From Rhodoferax sp. (GTDB lineage Bacteria; Pseudomonadota; Gammaproteobacteria; Burkholderiales; Burkholderiaceae_C): DNA of 54,220 bases. Both the position numbers and the translations under genes were made by a program. Position 1 is the first letter of the stretch, and every line of letters begins with the position of its first letter. Where the stretch lies: positions 1-54,220 of the forward strand of contig JAGOUM010000012.1 of assembly GCA_018061265.1 (NCBI GenBank). The letters run 5' to 3'. The notes below the pieces were generated by a model. That model had not been told where the DNA came from. It did no database searches and saw nothing but the letters and a program-made list of their open reading frames with translations. Shown piece after piece: positions 1-5,922 of this stretch.

Positions 1-92
1 ACTCCTAACACTTCACATTGGCAGCGGATGGGCAGTTCGGCCTGGTTCGCTTTCACGAGTTCGTAGACGGGGTAAACGTCTTCTCGCTTTTG
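1..92 (-). CDS. IS3-family transposase OrfB, N-terminal fragment (runs off window)
   Basis: In the -1 frame relative to OrfA the translation reads YPVYELVKANQAELPIRCQC, the usual beginning of the OrfB half (Phe/Tyr-x-Val-xx-Leu-Val-x-Ala-Asn-Gln-Ala-Glu). OrfB carries the DDE integrase domain, which lies outside the window. There is no clear independent start codon, consistent with production as an OrfAB fusion. The coordinate given for the 5' side is only the start of the recognisable overlap. Confidence 0.7.
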
Positions 93-379
93 CCGGCAAA
101 CCAGGCCGTAGCCTTTGCCAATATGTCACGCTCCATCTGGACTTGGCGCAGCTTGCGACGCAACTCGATGAGTTCCTGGCGCTCCTGGGCGTTCAGGGCC
201 GATACGTCAGCAGGCAGCATCGTGGCACCAGATCCGCCAGCTTTGCGTACCCAGCTCAGGATGCTGGTGACGTGGCAGCCAAATTCTTTGGACAGGTCGC
301 TGGGATTGCGACCACTGCGCACCAGTTCGACCATCTGGTCGCGAAACCCTTGGGCATAGGGCGGCTTCGTTTTAGGCAT
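53..379 (-). CDS. IS3-family transposase OrfA (helix-turn-helix protein)
   Basis: This 108-aa protein is the DNA-binding first frame of an IS3-type transposase. Residues about 10-50 form the HTH_Tnp_1 domain (FRDQMVELVRSG, then EFGCHVTSILSWVRKAG). Residues about 65-95 form a charged helix (ELRRKLRQVQMERDILAKA) typical of the leucine-zipper-like multimerisation segment. A GGAAGAG ribosome site lies just upstream of the ATG. The stop falls inside the start of orfB, which lies in the -1 frame, so the full transposase is expected by programmed -1 frameshifting in the overlap, possibly on the AAAA run at 88-91. That site is an inference. Confidence 0.9.
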   Translation of the reverse strand: MPKTKPPYAQGFRDQMVELVRSGRNPSDLSKEFGCHVTSILSWVRKAGGSGATMLPADVSALNAQERQELIELRRKLRQVQMERDILAKATAWFAGKSEKTFTPSTNS

Positions 380-429
380 TTTGAACTCTTCCTTTCAGTT
401 GGAAAGTGTCCGCGAAAAGGGGGCAACTT

Positions 430-1119
430 CAGCATCATGTTCATGGCGCACACGCGGGCGGTGCCTTGCACCAGTTCATAGCCGGTGAAGGCCTTTTCTT
501 TCAGGTGCTTGAGCTGCTCGCGTGTCAGGCTCTTGTTGTGGGAGGTGATGTAGTTGTGCGCGGTAAACAAAAAGCCGCCTGTGCCGCAGGCCGGGTCGGT
601 GATGCGCTCGCCGGGTTGCGGGGCGATGCAATCCACCATGGCCTGAATCAGCGCGCGCGGTGTGAAGTATTGGCCCGCCCCGCTCTTGGTGTCTTGCGCG
701 TTCTTTTCCAGCAGGCCCTCGTAAGCGTCGCCCTTGACGTCGGCGCCCAGAATGGTCCAGGTTTCGGCATCGATCAAATCGACAATCACGCGGCGCAACT
801 TGGCCGGGTCCTGGAACTTGTTTTGCGCCTTGCCAAAGATCAGGCCCAGCGTGCCTTTCTCTTGGCCCAGCTTCTCCAGCAAGTGGCGGTAGTGGTCAAA
901 CAGCTCGTCGCCATCGCGGGCCAAGAGAGTTGGCCATGCATACGCGGCGGGCACGATGCTGGGCTGGTTGTAGGGCGGGGCGCTGCGCTCATCGGCCATC
1001 TTGAGAAACAGCAGGTAGGTGAGCTGCTCCACATAGTCGCCATAACTCATGCCGTCGTCGCGCAGCACGTTGCAGTAGTTCCAGAGCTTTTGGACGAGGG
1101 CGTTGGTGGTGCTGTTCAT
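430..1119 (-). pseudogene. hsdM: Type I restriction-modification DNA methylase HsdM, truncated by IS
   Basis: The first 230 residues of a type I M subunit are present. They contain the N-terminal helical HsdM_N domain (about 1-130), QYFTPR at 150-155 and the SAM-binding motif I DPACGTGG at 175-182. The frame then runs into the IS3 element; the apparent extension to position 256 is IS sequence read in a wrong frame. The catalytic NPPF motif and target-binding C-terminus are missing here and may survive beyond the IS, outside the window. The start codon overlaps the stop of the HEPN gene (ATGA). Adenine-N6 methylation by this subunit is therefore probably lost, unless another hsdM exists. Confidence 0.9.
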
Positions 1120-1568
1120 TGTGATTTGTTCAATAGATCCGGACGGTGTTCACTGAGCCACTGATATGTATGGGTCAAAAGAGATTGCGCGTGGCTTATG
1201 CAATTGCGCACAGCTGCAGGCTCAATCAAATCACCGGAGTAGTCATTGAGATTGCGCTTCTTGCGCAGCGAGTCCAGAACAATCCAGACTTCCTTACCTA
1301 TCCCCATGGTCAAACCTAAAGTTTGAATCATCGTTTGATGGTGACCCGGCGTTGTCGTCGACGGCCGATAGCCGTTAGCCATCAGCCCCAACATTGCGCA
1401 TTGCATGATGGCTTTATAGGCTGCGTCAAACCGCGTTTCATCACTCAGCCCAGCAACTCCGCTGTCTGCCATATTTCGGTTGGCAGCGGCAAGCAAGCGC
1501 TGCACCTCATCTGCGGTGGCGGTGTGCCGCTGCAGTTGATTAATTTTGATAAGGTTTTCCAAACTCAT
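1116..1568 (-). CDS. HEPN-like partner of the adjacent nucleotidyltransferase
   Basis: This 150-aa, mostly alpha-helical protein sits between the winged-helix nucleotidyltransferase and hsdM, overlapping both by ATGA. The start at 1568 is chosen because of that overlap. The layout and helical pattern fit a HEPN domain paired with an MNT enzyme. The central stretch ANGYRPSTTTPGHHQTMIQT and the LRKKRNLNDYSG segment are of the kind seen in SAV_6107-like HEPN proteins. The canonical HEPN ribonuclease motif RX4-6H is not clear: the matching spot reads R-N-L-N-D-Y, with Asp where His is expected. It may be a toxin modified by the nucleotidyltransferase, or a non-catalytic HEPN. The family call is from recall and pattern, not a search. 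Confidence 0.65.
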   Translation of the reverse strand: MSLENLIKINQLQRHTATADEVQRLLAAANRNMADSGVAGLSDETRFDAAYKAIMQCAMLGLMANGYRPSTTTPGHHQTMIQTLGLTMGIGKEVWIVLDSLRKKRNLNDYSGDLIEPAAVRNCISHAQSLLTHTYQWLSEHRPDLLNKSQ

Positions 1569-2131
1569 GGCTCCCCCATCACCCACAACTTGCTACCGCG
1601 CCACACTTGCGCCACAAAGCTATCAGATTGCAGGAGCTTGTTGTCGAACTCCGCGCGCGACAAAACCGTTGGATTAATCTCGCGGCGCAATGTGGTTTGC
1701 GTGTCGGCCAAAGCCAGCACAACATCAGAGAACTCCAAATCCCCCACCAACATGACATCCACATCACTATGCGCATGCTCATCACCCCGCGCCATCGATC
1801 CGTACACGAAAGCCATTTCAATTTTGTCTGCGAGGGGCAAAAGCGTTTCTCGGATCACGTCTACCAGCCCTGCCGTCTTTCGCAACAAGCCGGCTAGCTC
1901 GTCATAGATTGGGCATTGTGGGTTGGCCCGGTAGTACACCTGACGACCTGTTTCCTGGCGCAGCAACAACCCCATTTCAGCCAAGTTGCGCAGTTCGCGA
2001 TGCAGCGACCCCGGCGACACACCAGTCAATCGGGCCAATTCACGCACATGCAGTGCGGCTTCCGGCCGCAGAAAAAGTGTGCTGAGTACCGCAGAGCGGG
2101 ACTGCCCTAGTAGAAAGTGTGCCAAGCCCAT
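1565..2131 (-). CDS. Winged-helix regulator fused to MNT-type nucleotidyltransferase
   Basis: This is a two-domain protein of 188 aa. Residues about 10-75 form a MarR/ArsR-like winged helix (VRELARLTGVSPGSLHRELR, then VYYRANP as the wing). Residues about 95-185 form a minimal nucleotidyltransferase with the signature GSMARGDEHAHSDVDVMLVG, where GS is 111-112 and the metal-binding Asp pair is 123/125. Such MNT proteins can AMPylate and silence a HEPN partner, and the HEPN-like gene follows directly with a 4-nt overlap. The winged helix and the GCTTCA boxes touching its start codon suggest it represses its own operon, possibly including hsdM. Confidence 0.85.
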   Translation of the reverse strand: MGLAHFLLGQSRSAVLSTLFLRPEAALHVRELARLTGVSPGSLHRELRNLAEMGLLLRQETGRQVYYRANPQCPIYDELAGLLRKTAGLVDVIRETLLPLADKIEMAFVYGSMARGDEHAHSDVDVMLVGDLEFSDVVLALADTQTTLRREINPTVLSRAEFDNKLLQSDSFVAQVWRGSKLWVMGEP

Positions 2132-2133
2132 AT

Positions 2134-2160
2134 TGAAGCAATTTTAGCTTCATTTGAAGC
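2134..2160 (-). promoter_or_regulatory. Triple GCTTCA/TGAAGC operator in front of the HTH-MNT gene
   Basis: Read on the minus strand, the 27 bases end 2 bases before the ATG and hold three copies of a hexamer: GCTTCA, its inverse TGAAGC two bases later, and GCTTCA again after AAAATT. The first two form an inverted repeat (GCTTCA-AA-TGAAGC) and the second and third form another. Arrayed half-sites overlapping the start suit autoregulation by the winged-helix protein; this is inferred from position. Confidence 0.55.
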
Positions 2161-2225
2161 AAAAATGAGAACAAATGACTGATCATACCCATGCAAAGGC
2201 AAGTCATGAATGAAATTGACCACCA

Positions 2226-2266
2226 GCCCTCGTACTTATTGCGCAAGTAGATATTAATTCAATAGC
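2226..2266 (+). repeat. Dispersed AT-rich element, copy 1
   Basis: The intergenic stretch reads like GCCCTCGTACTTATTGCGC followed by AAGTAGATATTAATTCAATA. It shares the order CCTC ... CTTAT ... AGTAGATAT ... TAGCA with the copy at 27546 and is much richer in AT than its surroundings. It lies just after the stop of the PPC-domain gene. Confidence 0.5.
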
Positions 2267-2270
2267 ACAA

Positions 2271-2693
2271 TCAACCCCGCGCCCGCACCACCAGCTCGTC
2301 ATAGCCGGTGTGGGCGTCCGGCTCGCGGGTGAACTGCCAGTCGGGCAGAAGGGCCAGCAGCACCTCGGCCGTGGTGAGCACGATGCAGCCCGGCGCCACA
2401 TGCCCGCCCAGCACCTGCCCTGCGGCGGTGGAAATGGCCATGTGCATGTGTGAACTGGTCTTACCGTCGTCCGCCACTGCCACCGTGCCTGAAAGCGTGA
2501 GTATTTCCATGCTCTCAGCCAGCAGTGTGGGCTGCGCCGCCCCTGCCAGCCGGATGCCTGCAGTGGACAGGCTGCCGATGCCGGACAACACAAAGGCAGC
2601 GCGGCAGTTTTGGACCTGAACTGCGGCTTCCAGTGCGGCGCGCAAGTCTTGGCCGGGGATGAGGCGGATGGGGAGCGTCTTCATGGCTTCCAT
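2271..2693 (-). CDS. PPC/DUF296 domain protein (PD1-like DNA-binding family)
   Basis: The 140-aa product is a single PPC (plants and prokaryotes conserved, DUF296) domain. It begins MKTLPIRLIPGQDLRAALEA and includes the metal-site-like HMHMAIS and the LGGHVAPGCIVLTTAEV segment. In bacteria these proteins are trimeric and of uncertain biochemical role; plant relatives are AT-hook factors. The ATG at 2693 is used, but ATG 2684 matches the usual family start better and neither has a strong ribosome site. It is divergent from the ParD-like gene, with a palindrome between them. Confidence 0.85.
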   Translation of the reverse strand: MEAMKTLPIRLIPGQDLRAALEAAVQVQNCRAAFVLSGIGSLSTAGIRLAGAAQPTLLAESMEILTLSGTVAVADDGKTSSHMHMAISTAAGQVLGGHVAPGCIVLTTAEVLLALLPDWQFTREPDAHTGYDELVVRARG

Positions 2694-2705
2694 AATAATT
2701 CAAAA

Positions 2706-2722
2706 TGGCGCAAAATGCGCCA
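2706..2722. promoter_or_regulatory. Palindromic operator TGGCGC-AAAAT-GCGCCA
   Basis: A perfect inverted repeat with 6-bp arms and a 5-nt centre sits in the 44-bp gap between the divergent PPC and ParD-like genes, 15 bases before the ParD-like start. Antitoxins of this kind repress their own promoter, so this is the natural binding site; it could control both directions. Position-based inference. Confidence 0.5.
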
Positions 2723-2737
2723 ATCAGGAGAAACACC

Positions 2738-3091
2738 ATGCCCCAAGCCAATACCGGTTTTGCATCCGTCAAACTGCCCACCGCTTTGGTAAACCAAGCG
2801 CGGGATGCCGCTCAGCCCATGCGTCGCTCGGTGGCGGGCCAAGTGGAATACTGGGCCACGCTGGGCCGCATCGTGGAGCACAGCGGCCTGACCGCGCAAG
2901 AGGCTCAAACCGCCATCGCCAACTACGAGGCCGCCGCCCGGCGTGCTCGCCCCACCCCCAGCGAACCCGCCAGCCAGGCGGACGCCCTACTCGCCCAGTT
3001 TATGGCCGTGGAAAACGATGGCAGCCTGGCGCAACGCGTGCGCGAGGTGGTCGCCAGCAACCGTAGCAAGGCAGGCCCGGCAACCGCCTGA
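2738..3091 (+). CDS. ParD-like antitoxin, apparently orphan
   Basis: The start at 2738 follows AGGAG with good spacing. The 117-aa product fits the ParD-like antitoxin family (DUF3423 type): a ribbon-helix-helix-like N-terminus (ASVKLPTALVNQARDAAQPM, then RRSVAGQVEYWATLGRIVE) followed by a charged, Ala/Pro-rich flexible tail that would wrap the toxin. It is the only plus-strand gene in the first 11 kb apart from the short relic behind it. No intact toxin follows: a 9-codon frame begins one base after its stop and then terminates. It may be left over from a toxin-antitoxin pair that lost its toxin. Confidence 0.75.
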   Translation: MPQANTGFASVKLPTALVNQARDAAQPMRRSVAGQVEYWATLGRIVEHSGLTAQEAQTAIANYEAAARRARPTPSEPASQADALLAQFMAVENDGSLAQRVREVVASNRSKAGPATA

Positions 3092-3092
3092 C

Positions 3093-3122
3093 ATGGGGCA
3101 ACCCGTCTTCTACCTGCTATAG
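3093..3122 (+). pseudogene. Nine-codon relic, possibly the start of a lost toxin gene
   Basis: ATG starts one base after the antitoxin stop and encodes MGQPVFYLL before TAG. Zeta-type kinases commonly begin with a hydrophobic beta-strand of this sort leading into a P-loop (P-x-x-Y-x-L-A-G-P-N-G-x-G-K). The P-loop is absent here. Resemblance over nine residues is weak evidence, and the reading is mainly supported by the position directly behind an antitoxin. The relic overlaps the end of another relic on the opposite strand, marking a deletion junction around 3110-3122. Confidence 0.3.
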
Positions 3123-3199
3123 ACCTGCAAGCCCTTGAGGCGAGAGGTCGGCGTTTCGGCGCCTGAGTAGTCGATGCCGATGTAGCAATCGAAATTCAT
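3110..3199 (-). pseudogene. Truncated gene start following the GIY-YIG gene
   Basis: A 29-codon frame starts with an ATGA overlap on the stop of the GIY-YIG gene and encodes MNFDCYIGIDYSGAETPTSR and then LKGLQVYSR before a stop. The IGIDYSG...PTSRL..LQVY pattern looks like the conserved beginning of a family of uncharacterised bacterial proteins (recalled, not searched). The overlapping start shows that a full-length gene once continued the operon. Its remainder has been deleted, up to the junction with the ParD-like antitoxin unit. Confidence 0.5.
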
Positions 3200-4065
3200 G
3201 CGTTGGCTTCCGCCATTTGAATCTCTTTCAAAGTCCGGCCTTTGGCGTCTTTCCAACTGGTGCGTCCGTTTGTGCTGCCGCCCAACACAATGTCTGACGC
3301 GGCAGAAGGCGCAGAAAACACATAGTCCTGCGTGAAGCGCAACACAGCGCCCTCGTCCACGAGCACACCGTTCTTGAGAAGGTCTGCCCGCAACTCGCTG
3401 GCACCAGTCATCTGGGTAAAGCTCGTCGTCACCGCTACTACCGCTTGCGACCCCGCCCTCACCACAAAACCCTGGCTGGCCTCGTAGCCCGTGGCTTGCA
3501 CCCCCTTGCCTTTGCAGGTGAGTACCGGGCCGGCCTTGGCGGCGGGGGCTTTGGGCGCTTGCTCAAACGCATGCACCCCCAGCACCGGTAGCATGCCCAG
3601 CATGTGGCCCAAGAAGACTTCCATGTCGGCCCGGTCGGCCTCGCTCAGGGACGGCTCGGCGGGCTGGTTGGCGTTGTCTAGCGGCAGGCGCTTGGCAGCC
3701 CTAGCCAAGGCGATGAGGCGCGACTCCAGAAACTGTACATGCGCCTTGTTGAGCTGCCCGGCCGTGGTGGTGGTGAAGCCGATGGCGCGGGTCCAGAAGT
3801 CCTTCTGCGCATAGTGGCTCTCCAGCCGGGGGCGAATGGGGTCGCCCTCGCCCACGTAGAGCATGTCGCCCTCACCGTCCGGGCGCGGCCCCAGCAGCAG
3901 GTACACGCCGGTCTGCGCCAGCTCGGGCCGGGCCTTGACCTGCGGCAGCAGCGCACGCGGAAACACCAGCGCCTTGCCAATCCAGTTGGATTTGTCGACG
4001 ATGCGCAGGCCGTCGGGGTCGCCGTCGGCGACGAAGATGCGGAGGGAGAAAGGGGTCGAGTTCAT
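3196..4065 (-). CDS. GIY-YIG nuclease-family protein with C-terminal DUF4357
   Basis: This 289-aa protein starts at ATG 4065, 10 bases after the upstream stop; the longer open frame begins inside the previous gene. The GIY-YIG fold is seen as GVY at 53-55, YVG at 70-72, Arg80 and the catalytic-type Glu114 in QFLESRLIAL. The C-terminus (about 220-285) has the DUF4357 pattern FTQDYVFSAPSAASDIVLGG with GRTSWKD. Such proteins occur near restriction systems and are expected to cut or bind DNA. It is the last intact member of the minus-strand run begun by hsdR. A near-identical first 54 codons of a second copy survive at 5743-5922. Confidence 0.85.
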   Translation of the reverse strand: MNSTPFSLRIFVADGDPDGLRIVDKSNWIGKALVFPRALLPQVKARPELAQTGVYLLLGPRPDGEGDMLYVGEGDPIRPRLESHYAQKDFWTRAIGFTTTTAGQLNKAHVQFLESRLIALARAAKRLPLDNANQPAEPSLSEADRADMEVFLGHMLGMLPVLGVHAFEQAPKAPAAKAGPVLTCKGKGVQATGYEASQGFVVRAGSQAVVAVTTSFTQMTGASELRADLLKNGVLVDEGAVLRFTQDYVFSAPSAASDIVLGGSTNGRTSWKDAKGRTLKEIQMAEANA

Positions 4066-4075
4066 GGTGCGCAAC

Positions 4076-5533
4076 TCAAACCCAGTAAGGCACATATTCG
4101 GCAAACTTCTTTCCGCTGCCAACATCCTTGCGTTTGATACGCCCGGCATCCACCGCATCGCTGATCAAGTTGGTGATTTGGTTGCGGTGTTTGTCGTGCA
4201 GCTTGAACCGATCACGCAGCGTCGTGTTCGTCAAAGGCTGGCTGGAGAGGTACTGCAAAACGGCATGCTGGTAACAAGCCTCAATACGCTCTTGAACCGC
4301 CATGTCTGCAAACTTTCTGGGGGCACCAATGGTCACGCGAAAGGCGTTCTCATGCGGGGTGAGCAGCAACGGAGGCAACCCAAATAGCTCAATGACGCTG
4401 ATAACCTTTTGAAAGCCGGTGCCCCGCTCCTCACAAATGCGAAACCTGCGGAATGATGACGCCAACTTCTCATTGCGCGACTCTGGTGTCGTGCCGATCA
4501 AACGGTCTGGCTTCTTGCTGGGCAATAGCGTGCCGGGGTTGGTTATCTCGATACGGTCATCGTATATCTCGACCATTGGCCCCGCACCGCTGACAGAAAA
4601 ATCTTGGTGGATGAGTGCGTTGGCAATCAGCTCGCGCAAGGCAATCTCGGGGTAGAGCGACACCTCAGTCCGTAGCGACTGCTGAATCACCTCCGAGTGC
4701 GGCAACACGCGTTTCAGGTGCGTTACCAATCCCTCAAAACCCACGGCGTAGCCTCGCTGCCCCGGCAACTCATCAATGGTATTGACCTTATTGGTGCCCC
4801 GGTAGCGAATGAGCCGAATGCCCTTGCGATCAAGCGGCGGGAAGTCACCCAACTTGCGTGCCGCAGCAATCGCACCAAAGTTCGTCACGTAGAAGCCGCG
4901 CCCCTCAGGCAGGATCATGTTTTCGTCGACAAGCCAATGGGCAAGGTCTTGTTCATCCTCTGGCAGTGGGCGCTGCAACAGCTTGGCAATGGACTCCAAG
5001 TCCAGCATGCGCTGCACATCGGCCAGCGACACCAAGGGCGAGGCGCGCAAGTCTTCCCAGCGTGGCGTCGAGCTGTGCAGCATCAGTGCGCCTATTTCTT
5101 GGCGCGAAGCCTTGCGCGTGGTGCCGCCAGAACGAATCCACGTTTCTTCGATCGACTTGCCCCGCCGGTGCACCGGCTTGACCGACTGTTCCGGCACGCG
5201 AACCAACAACACATTGCTACCGCCAAACTCGACGGCAGCGTGGTCCAGCGCCAAGGGTGGCTCCATCGCGTCCCGCCCCAAATTGGTCAAGGTGCCCACC
5301 ACGGTAGCCACCTTTTCAGCCGTGATGCCATGTGCGGCGCCATCGTCGTCCACCCCAAACACCAGCGTGCCACCACCGGGGTGGTTGGCAAAGGCCATCA
5401 AGTGCTCTGCCAACCGTGCGCTGTTGTCTGACAGGCGGGCCTTCCAGTCGATTTCGTTGATCTCGTGCGGCACCGGTGCCAAGCTTTCGGCCAAGCCCCG
5501 CAGCGCCTCAGGAATCCAGTGTTTCGCAGCCAT
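4076..5533 (-). CDS. AlbA_2 (Schlafen-like) and GHKL ATP-binding domain protein
   Basis: This 485-aa protein belongs to the 'putative DNA-binding/ATP-binding, RecG-like' group. Residues about 24-150 form the AlbA_2 domain (EIDWKARLSD, then FANHPGGGTLVFGVDDDG). Residues about 295-400 form a degenerate HATPase_c_4 domain with an N-box ELIANALIHQD (301-311), the DDRIEITNPG segment (325-334) and ERGTGF (369-374). The tail (about 425-485) resembles a winged helix. Members are common in defence islands and mobile DNA; the substrate is unknown. A shortened AlbA_2 relic of a related gene lies directly upstream. Confidence 0.85.
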   Translation of the reverse strand: MAAKHWIPEALRGLAESLAPVPHEINEIDWKARLSDNSARLAEHLMAFANHPGGGTLVFGVDDDGAAHGITAEKVATVVGTLTNLGRDAMEPPLALDHAAVEFGGSNVLLVRVPEQSVKPVHRRGKSIEETWIRSGGTTRKASRQEIGALMLHSSTPRWEDLRASPLVSLADVQRMLDLESIAKLLQRPLPEDEQDLAHWLVDENMILPEGRGFYVTNFGAIAAARKLGDFPPLDRKGIRLIRYRGTNKVNTIDELPGQRGYAVGFEGLVTHLKRVLPHSEVIQQSLRTEVSLYPEIALRELIANALIHQDFSVSGAGPMVEIYDDRIEITNPGTLLPSKKPDRLIGTTPESRNEKLASSFRRFRICEERGTGFQKVISVIELFGLPPLLLTPHENAFRVTIGAPRKFADMAVQERIEACYQHAVLQYLSSQPLTNTTLRDRFKLHDKHRNQITNLISDAVDAGRIKRKDVGSGKKFAEYVPYWV

Positions 5534-5581
5534 GTGATACCAAGTATTTGATTTGTATGGGTTTTTTCAGGATTTCCGGAT

Positions 5582-5740
5582 TCACGTGTGATAAGCGTGA
5601 AGGCCGGTGGACTTTTCAGCCACGCCCAACACAATGGTGCCGCCCTGGGTGTTGGCCGCACCCCCGCGCGCCGACTTGAATTCGGTGTCGATGCCCTCGG
5701 TGCTGGACTGCAGGGCGGAGAAGAGGTCAAGCTGACGCAT
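5582..5740 (-). pseudogene. Relic of a second AlbA_2-domain gene
   Basis: A 52-codon frame begins MRQLDLFSALQSSTEGIDTE and continues FKSARGGAANTQGGTIVLGV. This is the start of an AlbA_2 protein (E-F-K-S-A-R-G-G ... A-N-T-x-G-G) with about a dozen residues missing between RGG and ANTQGG, and it stops soon after. It begins two bases after the GIY-YIG relic stops. It is not a copy of the intact neighbour: the motifs are shared but the sequences differ. Confidence 0.6.
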
Positions 5741-5742
5741 GG

Positions 5743-5922
5743 TTACTCACAAAAATGCACCCCGGTCTGCGCCAGCTCGGGCCGGGCTTTGACCTGCGGC
5801 AGCAGCGCACGTGGGAACACCAGCGTCTTGCCGATCCAGTTGGACTTATCGACGATGCGCAGGCCATCGGGGTCGCCATCGGCGACAAAAATGCGGAGGG
5901 AGAAGGGGGTCCGATAACTCAT
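5743..5922 (-). pseudogene. 5' fragment of a second GIY-YIG/DUF4357 gene
   Basis: A 59-codon frame starts with an ATGA overlap on the 568-aa gene. It encodes essentially the same first ~54 residues as the intact GIY-YIG protein ([20 protein letters not shown] and onward), then breaks off just before the GVY catalytic strand. Comparing about 155 aligned bases by eye gives roughly 13 differences, most in third codon positions. Both copies were therefore probably under selection as separate genes before this one was truncated. Confidence 0.75.

Larger units (their letters stand above)
1..431 (-). mobile_element. IS3-family insertion sequence, left-truncated by window
   Basis: The segment holds a complete orfA and the first codons of orfB of an IS3-family element. 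The element ends at about position 430-431, where the hsdM reading frame stops matching its family and a terminus reading TGAAGTTGCCC (minus strand) begins. The run after it, CCCTTTTCGCGGACA, resembles the terminal repeats of this family. The other end lies outside the window, so the target duplication and the repeat pair cannot be checked. The insertion interrupts hsdM after codon 230. Confidence 0.85.

Noticed and set aside
256-429. Continuation of the hsdM frame into the IS
   Set aside because: The residues after codon 230 are orfA DNA read in another frame and do not match HsdM.
406-1164. A 252-codon plus-strand frame over hsdM and the IS end
   Set aside because: It is antisense to hsdM with no motif or ribosome site.
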